Positions 1 to 8,527 of a stretch of 33,229 nt of DNA are shown piece by piece. The position numbers and the translations under genes are program-made. This DNA comes from Auxenochlorella pyrenoidosa (taxonomy: Eukaryota; Chlorophyta; Trebouxiophyceae; Chlorellales; Chlorellaceae). Position 1 is the stretch's first letter. Each line of letters opens with the position of its first letter. The notes under the pieces were generated by a model. That model did not search any database. It was not told the DNA's origin and worked only from the letters and a program-made list of their open reading frames with translations. The stretch is from assembly GCA_001430745.1 (NCBI GenBank), contig KQ482018.1, positions 921,898 through 955,126 of the forward strand. Direction: 5' to 3'.

Positions 1-230
1 CCCTTCCATCCTCCCCAAATTGTTTTTTGGGTGCACGTGTACTCCAACACGCCCTTCTGTGCCGACCTGTTGCTCACTGTGTGTGCCTCTGGACTCCCAA
101 TGCATGTACTACTATCTCCTGCTGCAGCCTGTGATCGATATATTTACAGAGCAGAGTCAGTGCTGTGCCGTCACACAGCCAAGCCTGTCATGTGGGGCAG
201 CCAGAAGTCAGCTTGGGGCGCGCTGCTGCA
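1..230. other. 3' flank of the ABHD14-like gene
   Basis: No gene is recognisable here. The segment carries the 3' UTR of the minus-strand hydrolase, including its candidate TGTAA polyadenylation signal. Confidence 0.5.
144..148 (-). promoter_or_regulatory. TGTAA polyadenylation signal of the ABHD14-like gene
   Basis: TTACA on the plus strand reads TGTAA on the minus strand, about 85 bases after the hydrolase stop codon. TGTAA is the usual green-algal poly(A) signal; its use here is inferred from position. Confidence 0.5.
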
Positions 231-1665
231 TCAGGCCGGCATGATTTCGTTTGCCAGGAAACGCAGCAGCTCGCGGTTGAACACTTCTGGGGCGTCCAAG
301 TAGCAGGCATGGCCTGCATTGGGAACCTGCAGCGGGGCAGCCAAGGCGGGCGGAGTGAACGAGTGGGCGGTTAGTGGCGGGGGCAGACGGGCGCGCCTGC
401 GCAGCGCGTGGGCTTCCCTGCTTGCTGCCGCCCCGCCGCCCCAGGGACGCACGGGCCGCAGCTACCCTGCAGCAGCCACCCGGCAGCCGCTGCACAGAGG
501 GCGAGTTGATGGCAGCCGGGGCGGCGGCGCCCACCTGCACATACTGTGCACGGGGCAGGGCATCTTCCAACAGGCTGAAGTCGCTCCGCATGCCGTCCCG
601 CTCCCCGTACACAGCCAGCACCTTGAGCTGCTGCCACACAGCAGGGAGCAGGGAAGATTGGGCACGATCAGAGCCGGCACAATGAGGGTCAGGCGGCGCA
701 CGGGGCAAGCAGCGTGCGCATGCGGCGTTGCTGCCAGGCAGGCACGGATGCTGGCGGGCGGCGGCCGCGCCCTCTGCCCAGCGCCATCTTGCAACACAAA
801 CCCCCTCCCACAGCTTCCACAGCTCGCGGGCAGCACACAAAGTGCACAACTAGCACAGCGCCGCGGCGCGCGGCTCGCCTGGGCCTGGCTGTCTGCGGCC
901 AGCGCGCCGGCCTCTGCCCACTGCCGCAGGCCCACTGGCGCCACCGCCACCCAGCCGGCCAGCTCCCCGGCGTGCGTGCTGAGCCACGGCAGGAAGTAGG
1001 AGCCCGACATGGAGGGAGTGACGAGGACCAGGGGTGGGCCGGGCCGCAGCTGCGCCAGAAGGTCTGCCAGGAAGGCGGGGCGCGCCTCCAGCGGCAGTGG
1101 CGAGCCACCCGTCGCGCCGTGCCCTGCGGGCGGCAAGCAGCGGCGGGGGCCCGTGCAGGCACAGTTGTGTGCATGCTGACCGCGTCAAGTACAGCGACCA
1201 CTGTGAATTTGCTCCTCCACGCTGGGGCTGGCAGGCACCCTGCATGGCCTGGCGGGGCGGCACGCGCCTGGCAGGTCGACAGCGATGGCCCGCACCCCCG
1301 CCTGTGCCAGCGCCTCCAGCGTGCCGCTTTCCTGCCAGGTGGCTGCCTGGAAGGCCTGGCCATGCAGCAACACAACCGTGGGGCCGCTGCCTGCAGGGAG
1401 GGAGGGATCCGGGAGGGCAAGGCTCACGCTGCGTACCAAGCAGCGTCGGCGGGTGGTGCCGGCGCCGACGGCAGGGCGCACCTGCACTACTCGGGACTTC
1501 TAGCGCGTGCACCCGCCTTCCTTGGCAATTATAGTACATGCTGCTGACCGACATTGCCTGTTGCGGCAGGCTGGGGCTCGATTGCGGTCTGAGCAGACAG
1601 AGGGCGGCAGTCAGGAGTGCGGCAAGGAGCAGCCAGCGTTTCACGGAGGAAAGGTTTCGCGCCAT
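231..1665 (-). CDS. ABHD14-like alpha/beta hydrolase
   Basis: Five exons (1665-1482, 1390-1268, 1123-879, 630-535, 326-231) join in phase to about 247 residues. A hydrophobic stretch at residues 9-22 looks like a signal peptide or anchor. The fold marks follow in order: the oxyanion strand VVLLHG (67-72), DLPGHG ending near 105, the nucleophile in PSMSGS (Ser142), the acid in YGERD (Asp196) and the base in AGHACYL (His222). The Ser nucleophile sits in S-x-S-G rather than G-x-S-x-G, as in ABHD14 proteins, and the AGHACYL block is typical of that family. Introns 2 and 3 start with GC (after 1268 and 879); phase requires both, because no nearby GT keeps the frame. The substrate is unknown. The start is the first ATG before the hydrophobic segment. 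It is divergent from the GDSL cluster. Confidence 0.85.
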
Positions 1666-2794
1666 CGATGCGATCAAGCACAAAGCAGCGCGTCTGTCCT
1701 CACACGGGGGCGTTCCGACACCTCGGATGCGGGTAGCCTGGGAGAGGAGGGCGGGCGGTGCACGCAAGATGCCGGAATGCTCCATTCCTTGAACCGTGCA
1801 ACTCATTTCATTCGTACAATCGGCCCAGTGCATCCTGTAAAGCTCACTGGAACATCTCACATGGTAGATCAATCGAAATGGCACAGGGCCTGGCTGCCGT
1901 GCCGTTGCCGATGATGCTGCCGGGGCGCCACGGCGGTCAACATCAGTTTGCCACGATAAGGTTGGCTCGTGAGCTTCAGATGATGGAGGCATGACAAGCC
2001 ACACGTGCAGCCGAAGTGCAACCAAGTCCTGGGCACAATGGTGCGGGGCTTGGCAGCAGTTGCCATCAGCACTGGCATAGGAGGTGTGTTGCCACCGGCA
2101 GACACCCGCTGCGGCAGACAGCACGTTGCGATGTTGCTTTCTGGCAGTGCGTAAGCATACGTGCGCGGTCGAACGCCGCAAGATTTGTAAGGACAGCTGC
2201 CAAAGATCCCTTCACATTGCTGAGTTGACATTTTGGCAAGTAGATGCGACTGCATGGCTCAGTCACCTGCCACGCTGGCTGGCCGAGCGCTGCTGGGGAC
2301 TCAGGCGATGGGTTCGTCAGGAGGTCTGCCGGGCAGCTTTCTACAAACAGACCGACTCACACATATCAAACGAACATGGTGCTCCAAATGATTGTCCAGG
2401 CAGAACGCTGGCTCCATGCCCCATGCCGTATCGGGCAGCTTCCCAGCCGCTATGATGGCGCTGCGGTCCTGCTGCCGCCAGAAGGATTGCGGCGGAACAG
2501 TTGTGTTTCGTTTCCTTCACTCATGGCGGCTCCATCCCAAATTTAGTGCCCACAAGGAGCGAGGGACAGCCTTTGCCCCACAAGCCTGCTCCACCAAGCA
2601 CCGGCCTCGACTGCAGCCCCTCCCGCTGGCAGCCAACTCACCTCCAGCATACGGTGGGTAGCATGCGATACAGCGCCCGGAAGACAGCGCCCGAACCGCA
2701 CAACTTCCAAAGCTGCTGCCGCCGCCGCCGCCGCCGCCACCGGTTCCCACATGGCTGCTCCCCCACCTCACACTCATGCAGGCTACTGGCTGCC
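1666..2794. other. Intergenic region between divergent hydrolase genes
   Basis: These 1.1 kb separate the minus-strand ABHD14-like gene from the first GDSL gene and should hold both promoters and 5' UTRs. I see no conserved ORF, RNA gene or clear TATA box. A CCG repeat lies near 2716-2740. Confidence 0.5.
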
Positions 2795-3899
2795 ATGCCC
2801 AGATGGCCCGCTCTGCGCATTACACTGGCTCTGTGCGCCTTAGTGGCCAGCCGAATGGGCCCTGAGGCGGCTGCTGCAGCTGCCCTGCCGCCAATGCCGA
2901 GCTGGGCACGGGGGCCCTCTTATCGAGGACCCGGGCAGTGGAAGGACTTTTCTGTGAAGGTCAGTCACTGAGTGTACTGGGGCATTGCTGGCGAGTGAGG
3001 GTGCTGCGGCGCACGCATGCCCAGAAGCTTGCCGGGCGGCATGTGAAGCGCACCCCATGCCTTTTCTGCTTCCCCAACTGCAGCAAAACAAGCAGAACCA
3101 GGCGGTTGTGGACAAGGTGGATGCAGAGGGCAAGGCCTTCGACTTCCTCTTGTATGGAGAAAGGCAGGCGGGGGGAGGGGTGGGGGGATCGTGTGTGCCT
3201 GCATGCACATGAAGCCACTGAGATGGGTTTCCTCAAGGGGCGTCAGGGAGCTGGGGTGGCCTTCTGAGGGAAGCTCGCTCAGCTGCCATGCACTGCACCT
3301 GGCCTCCTGGCCTGGCGGCCGATATGCCCCACACCTCTGAACACGCTGCACCCGTCCACCAACGCCCCACTGCAGCATCACCCAGCTGATTTTCCGGGAG
3401 AGCAAGGAGGAGTGGGCGGCCCTGTTCCCGCCGTCCCAGGGCTGGGTGGGCGCGCCGCTGGGGGTGTCGGGCAACGATGTTGAGGTGGGGGGCGGGGCAG
3501 GATGGCGAGGGTGCCGTGCCCTGCCCTGCTACTTGATCGCCTGCCACATTTTCGCCCTGCATGCGAGATTTGCCAATCGAGAGGCAGCTACACCCCTGCC
3601 CTGCATTTTAATTCTCGCAACCATGCTGGCCGCACCTTGCCCACGTGCCCTCGCCCGGCAGGACCTGACCTGGCGCATCATTGGCGGCAGCGAGCGGCCC
3701 AAGCGCGCGCCGCGCTGCATCGCGCTGCTCATCGGCACCAACGATGTCAACGCCGGCGTCCCTGTCTACAAGCTCAAGTCGTACATGGATTATCTGCTGC
3801 AGTATATAAAGGTGATTGCTCCTGCCTGTGCATGCCTTGGGGGTGCGCCAAGGGGAAGCAAGCGTGGGCGCGAAAGGGCAGCGGTCAGAGAGGCGCAAG

Positions 3900-3938
<39 letters not shown>

Positions 3939-4321
3939 GGACTGGGCACGCTTGCCTGCATAGCCACCCCGCTCGCATGCCGCCCGTTCTCATCGCCTTT
4001 GTAAATTACCTGCAGGCTGCCTTCCCCAGCACCAAGATTATCCTGTGGAAGCTGCTGCCGCGAAAGGGGCTGGTAATGGCACCCGCCAACGCGGCATACC
4101 TCGACCTGGCACGCAAGCACAACGCCACCTGGGTCACCTGCGGCTCGAACCTGAATCCCAGCAACCCGGCTGTGCTGTACGACGGCACACACCCCACGCC
4201 GACCACGCAGACTCTGTTGCTGCGCTGCGTGGCCCCCACTGTCTACAAATTGGTCGGCAAGGGACCGCGCAGCCCGCCGCCACGTCGCCCGCCGCCTCGT
4301 GCACCGTCCAAACGAACCTGA
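2795..4321 (+). CDS. Secreted SGNH/GDSL hydrolase, tandem copy 1
   Basis: Five exons (2795-2959, 3084-3163, 3376-3484, 3662-3811, 4016-4321) join in phase to 269 residues. The N-terminus is a signal peptide (LALCALVASRMG, then an Ala run). SGNH blocks are present: block I reads YGESIT (Ser82), formed across the exon 2/3 junction; block II lies in GVSGNDVE; block III is GTND (Asn145); block V is YDGTH (Asp224, His227). Block I has Glu where the other two copies have Asp. Exon 2 ends at a GC donor (AG|GCAGGC), fixed by alignment with the paralogs. The 2960-3083 intron is absent from both paralogs. SGNH enzymes are esterases or lipases of varied specificity; a cell-wall or extracellular ester substrate is a guess. 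The tail is Pro/Arg-rich. Confidence 0.85.
3901..3933. repeat. (GCT)11 microsatellite in a GDSL intron
   Basis: Eleven uninterrupted GCT units lie in the last intron of GDSL copy 1. The matching introns of copies 2 and 3 lack it, so it arose after duplication. Confidence 0.9.
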
Positions 4322-4769
4322 ACACTGTTGAGCATGTTTATCCTTTTGTTCTGAGATTCAATTCATAACTGTGTGATGAACTGGCTTCCCTGATCAGATT
4401 TTGGGGACATCATGATGCAGTCTGACACATCAGCGCTCTCAGCGCGCTGCTGGCGGCAGGCAAAATTGCCCTGCAGATCTGCCAGTGCATCGCAGCGATT
4501 AGTGCACATTGATTGGATTCACCGGCTTTCCAGCAAGCAGATCTCGCGGGAGACCGCTCCGGCCTCCGGAGTCCGCCAAGCTAGCGCGGACAGCGGGGCC
4601 AGCGCTCACAGTTTGCTCAGCGTTGCTCAAGAGTAGATCCGATTGATTTGGTGCAAACGGCTGATCCCGCCGCCCCTCCCTTGGGATCTATTGCAAGGCG
4701 CCCAACCGCCGCTGCTGCTGCTTGGTGTCCAGTCGCGTCTGCAGCACGTCTGGCAGGCCAGACGACAGC
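4322..4769. other. Spacer between GDSL copies 1 and 2
   Basis: This 448-base stretch contains the 3' UTR of copy 1 and the promoter and 5' UTR of copy 2. An inverted CCAAT (ATTGG) occurs near 4510. No TGTAA and no further gene were seen. Confidence 0.5.
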
Positions 4770-6113
4770 ATGGAGCTGCTGTCGAGCTCCCAAATTCGCC
4801 GCCAGCTCATACTGTCCCTGATCGCCCTTCTGGGTGGGGGGTTTGCGCCTACGACAGTGGCGGCCACCGCGGCACAGCTTCCGCCGCTGCCCAGCTGGGC
4901 GCGGGGCCCCGACTTCCGAGGAGCGGGGCAGTGGGAGGAGTATGCAGTGCACGCCAACTGGTGGAACAAGGACACAGTGGATGCAGCCAACCTGGAGCAG
5001 CAGCGCTTCGACTTCGTGCTCTATGGAGACAGGTGGGCCACCCCTCTGCCTGTGTCCGACCCCGGCTGCTGCTGGCACACCGCCATGCCAATCATGGCGG
5101 CTGCCGGCCTACGGCAAGGCGCTGCCAACTACCGGATGCCATTTTTAACAATAAAGACCTTACCCCCACCTGGTCTGCAGTATCACCCAGCTCATCTCTC
5201 AACAAAGCAAAGAGGAGTGGTCAGCGCTGTTCCTACCCGCGCAGGGCTGGCAGGCAGCGCCGCTGGGCGCGGCAGGCAACGATGTCGAGGCGAGCCTGCT
5301 GGGGGAAAGCATGGAAGGCGGTTGGCTACCAATTGGCCTCATGTTGCACAGCACCGCAAGCTTGGCCGTCTGAGCACAGCGCACCGCTCCTCATTCTCCC
5401 TGGCAGGACCTGACCTGGCGCATCATTGGCGGCAGCGAGCTGCCCAAGCTGGCGCCGCGCTGCATTGCGCTGCTCATAGGCACCAACGACGTCAACTCTC
5501 ACACGAGGCTGGAGGACCACATTGCCCACCTGGAGTACCTCATCGGGTTTCTGCAGGTGATAGGGCTGGGCTGTGCTTACCTTGGCAGCCACGCCCTCGC
5601 TGCAGCTGCAGACAGCATCATGGTGCGAAGCTGCGCACATGGTGCCGTGCAGTACCCTGCCGGGCGAGCCGAGTGCCTGCAGAGCAGGCCTCCCAGGCTT
5701 CCCCCCCGGCCGCACTTGGCGTGCCACTGACGCGCAATCGGTGCTGTGCTCGCCATTCCCGCTGCCTGCAGGCAGCCTTCCCCACCACCAAGATCATCCT
5801 GTGGAAGCTGCTGCCGCGTGATGGGTTGGACATGGTGCCCGCAAACAGGGCCTACCATGCCCTGGCCATGCAGCACGGCCTCACGTGGGTCACCTGCGGC
5901 TCGCACCTGGATGCCAGCAACCCGGCCGTACTGTACGACGGCACACACCCCACGCCGGCCACGCAGACCCACCTGCTGCGCTGCCTGGCCCCAACAGTCT
6001 ACAAGCTGGTCGGGAAGAGCGTGCGGCGCCAGGCCTCTGTCCGTGGACCGGATGGCAGCACAGCACCCGGCCCTGAGGTGGCAGCAGACGAGCCCGCTGG
6101 CGCAGCGCTGTAG
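4770..6113 (+). CDS. Secreted SGNH/GDSL hydrolase, tandem copy 2
   Basis: Four exons (4770-5032, 5181-5289, 5407-5556, 5772-6113) give 287 residues. The signal peptide includes LILSLIALLGG. The SGNH set is complete: YGDSIT (Ser88), GAAGNDVE, GTND (Asn151) and YDGTH (Asp230, His233). There is no intron where copy 1 has its first one. Donors are swapped relative to the neighbours: the intron inside the Ser codon starts with GT (AG|GTGGGC), while the intron after NDVE starts with GC (GAG|GCGAGC). Intron sequences are unlike those of copies 1 and 3, but the last exon is close to that of copy 1. The gene reads without a stop from start to end even unspliced, but exons 2 and 3 would then be out of frame. 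The start ATG at 4770 gives the best signal peptide; 4722 is an in-frame alternative. Confidence 0.85.
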   Translation: MELLSSSQIRRQLILSLIALLGGGFAPTTVAATAAQLPPLPSWARGPDFRGAGQWEEYAVHANWWNKDTVDAANLEQQRFDFVLYGDRWATPLPVSDPGCCWHTAMPIMAAAGLRQGAANYRMPFLTIKTLPPPGLQYHPAHLSTKQRGVVSAVPTRAGLAGSAAGRGRQRCRGEPAGGKHGRRLATNWPHVAQHRKLGRLSTAHRSSFSLAGPDLAHHWRQRAAQAGAALHCAAHRHQRRQLSHEAGGPHCPPGVPHRVSAGDRAGLCLPWQPRPRCSCRQHHGAKLRTWCRAVPCRASRVPAEQASQASPPAALGVPLTRNRCCARHSRCLQAAFPTTKIILWKLLPRDGLDMVPANRAYHALAMQHGLTWVTCGSHLDASNPAVLYDGTHPTPATQTHLLRCLAPTVYKLVGKSVRRQASVRGPDGSTAPGPEVAADEPAGAAL

Positions 6114-6640
6114 CAAGGGCTGTTGCACCTTCTGCTTGATTTCCTGCCGTTCTGAGTCCAGCAATGTCTGCAATGAGTGCATCTTAGCCTGATAGGGCAG
6201 ATGGGGAGGAGGCCTGTGGGTCGGTTGCAACCAATTGGCAGCTAATGCGAGCAGTATCCAGGGCGACGAGCTGGCCGGGGGCTAGCGAGATCGTCCTTTC
6301 GACGCATTCAGCTTTTATGAAGTCCCATTGCTTGCTAGGAACAATCGCATTCCGAGCGCTCCGAAACAGAAGAGGGCGCAGCGGCTGTCTGGTACTTCCT
6401 CTCGCCCGCCACCCAAGGCCGTACCTGCAGCGCCCGCCTGACTGCGAACACTGCAAGCATAGAAGGCAGTTGGCAGGAGCGGTCGCGCTTGCTAGTAACG
6501 GGTGTGCGCCTCACCGCCGCTTCCCGCCAACAGCCACTGCCGCCTGCTGCTGCTGACAACTGCCACTTGCAGCATGCTCAGATCAGTGCTGCAATCCATG
6601 AAGCTTGCACCATGGATGCTGCTGCAGACCACTTTTCAAG
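6114..6640. other. Spacer between GDSL copies 2 and 3
   Basis: This 527-base stretch should carry the 3' UTR of copy 2 and the promoter of copy 3. A palindromic CCAATTGG lies near 6231-6238. No other gene was recognised. Confidence 0.5.
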
Positions 6641-8067
6641 ATGACTACTACCCTGCTCAAGCTGGAGATGACCCTCTGTGCGCTTCTGGCCACCTGCAGC
6701 AGCGCTGCGCTGGCGCGGCAGCTCCTGCCGCCGCCACTTCCCAGCTGGGCGCGGGGGCCAGACGACAGAGGAGATGGAGAGTGGGAGGAGTTTTCACGGA
6801 AGCAAAACACGCAGAACAAGGCGGTTGTAGACAAGGTGGATGCAGAGGGCAAGGCCTTCGACTTCGTCCTGTATGGAGACAGGCAGGGAGGGAAAGGGTG
6901 GGGTGGGTGGGGTGGGGGGGCAGGGGGCGGAGGCTGCTTGGTGTGGGCAGGTGTGCCTGCATGCACGCGACACCTAGATGAAGTGTGCTTGAACGCCACA
7001 GCCTGCACCCGGCCTCCTTACTTGGTGGCCCACCTCTGAACACGCTGCACCCTTCCACCAACGCCCAACCGCAGCATCACTCAGCTGATTTTCCGGGAGA
7101 GCAAGGAGGAGTGGGCGGCCCTGTTCCCGCCGTCCCAGGGCTGGGTGGGCGCACCGCTGGGGGTGTCGGGCAACGATGTTGAGGTGAGGGGCGGGGCAGG
7201 ATGGCGAGGGTGCCATGCCGTGCCCTGCTGCCTGCTCGCTGGCTATAGCCCTGCCATGCATGGGAGTGCCAAATCAGGAGCCAGCCAACCCCCTGCCCTG
7301 CATTTTGAGTCTCGCAACCATGCTGGCCGCACCTTGCCCACGTGCCCTCGCCCGGCAGGACCTGACCTGGCGCATCATTGGCGGCAGCGAGCGGCCCAAG
7401 CGCGCACCGCGCTGCATCGCGCTGCTCATTGGCAGCAATGACGTCCACGCCGACATGCCTGTGAAGAAGCTCAAGTCGTACATGGATTACCTGCTCGAGT
7501 ACCTGCAGGTTAGGCATGGGGGCGGTGTCTGCTCATCAAATGCCCTCCTGAGTTCGAAGGGGGGGCTCCCTGCGAGCAGCTCTGCTGCCGGAGAGTCGCA
7601 AAGGGGGTGCCGGAGGGCGCGCCACACACAAGCGTGCACCCTGGCTGCCTCGCACGGGTCTGAGACTGCCTGCCTTCTGTTGCCCTGCCCCTGTCCCTTG
7701 TACACCCTTCCGCTGCAACCAACACCTGCAGGCCGCCTTCCCCGGCACCAAGGTCATCCTGTGGAAGCTGCTGCCGCGCCAGGGGCTGGACATGGCGCCC
7801 GCCAACAAGGCTCTGCGAGAGGTCGCTGATGAACACGGTGTGACCTGGCTCACATGTGGGGATGAGCTGGACCCAGAGGACCCCTCAGTCCTGTACGACG
7901 GCACTCACCCGACACAGGAGGCCCAGGCCCGGCTGCTGCGCTGCCTGGCCCCAGCTGTGTACCGGCTGGTCGGCAGCAGGCCGGGCGAGGATCCCCAGCC
8001 CTCGCCGCTCTTCCGCGACGAGAATGCCGCAGTGCCGGCTCAGGAGGCGCCCTCCCCCATCCTCTGA
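6641..8067 (+). CDS. Secreted SGNH/GDSL hydrolase, tandem copy 3
   Basis: Four exons (6641-6882, 7075-7183, 7359-7508, 7732-8067) give 278 residues. The signal peptide includes MTLCALLATCSSAALA. Catalytic blocks are complete: YGDSIT (Ser81), GVSGNDVE, GSND (Asn144, Ser for the usual Thr) and YDGTH (Asp223, His226). The first intron has a GC donor (AG|GCAGGG) followed by a strongly G-rich stretch. Exon 2 differs from that of copy 1 at only two silent positions in 109 bases, and both flanking introns are partly identical to those of copy 1. The last exon has diverged (EDPSVLYDGTHPTQEAQ) from the version shared by copies 1 and 2. The C-terminus is an acidic/Pro-rich tail. The start is chosen at the ATG giving a compact signal peptide; 6605 is an alternative. 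Confidence 0.85.
6883..6940 (+). repeat. G-rich, potential G-quadruplex tract in a GDSL intron
   Basis: Directly after the GC donor of copy 3 the intron contains many runs of three or more G (GGGAGGG, GGGTGGGG, GGGTGGGG). Copy 1 has a similar tract after its GC donor (3164-3190). Copy 2, with a GT donor at this site, lacks it. Confidence 0.7.
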
Positions 8068-8527
8068 TGCTGATGCATGCTATATCCATGTCAGCTCATC
8101 ACACCAGCCAGATGCAGTTTGCTATAAAATAGTCAGTTTGCAGTCAAGGTGCGTGAAGTGAATCACTGCTGCAGCAGCAAAGGAGGCTGCCTGCGCTGTG
8201 ATGCCAGCCAATCTTCATTCGACTTGAAAATCAATAGTTCTTCATCAATAATTCATAAAATATGGATGTAACGTTGTGGCTCGATGTTGACATCACCAAG
8301 GGCAAGTGGGCAGCGAGCACCGACAGCGCACCACTGGCGGCACTGCCCCAGCAGCCACAGCAGGTGTGCGCGCCAACGCGCCAATTCGCTGCCGATCACC
8401 GTGCTAGGCGCTGAGCATTACACCCCAGGCCGCGTGGGCCCCAGGCCTGCAAGCCAGCTCCGCAGTGTGCCCGTTCGCTTTGCTGGCCGAAGGGCTGGGG
8501 CCCCGAGTCGAGCTGGTATCTTCAGAG
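8068..8527. other. Spacer between GDSL copy 3 and the PAN-like gene
   Basis: This 460-base stretch holds the 3' UTR of copy 3 and the 5' region of the membrane-protein gene. It includes an AT-rich patch (8224-8272), unusual for this GC-rich window. No further gene was seen. Confidence 0.5.
8267..8271 (+). promoter_or_regulatory. TGTAA polyadenylation signal of GDSL copy 3
   Basis: TGTAA occurs 200 bases after the stop of copy 3, inside the AT-rich patch. Assignment is by position. Confidence 0.5.

Noticed and set aside
850..2181. Minus-strand frame running from the ABHD14-like gene far upstream
   Set aside because: Only its part with the signal-anchor exon (1665-1482) belongs to the gene. 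The upstream extension is non-conserved 5' region and the downstream part is out of frame with the hydrolase exons.
2244..2661. Short overlapping open frames between the two divergent hydrolase genes
   Set aside because: They overlap in several frames, lack splice-supported structure and show no recognisable protein motif.
4722..6113. One open frame of about 460 codons covering GDSL copy 2
   Set aside because: It stays open because the three introns total a multiple of three and lack stops in this frame. The SGNH block I and GTND exons are out of frame in it, so the spliced model is the real one.
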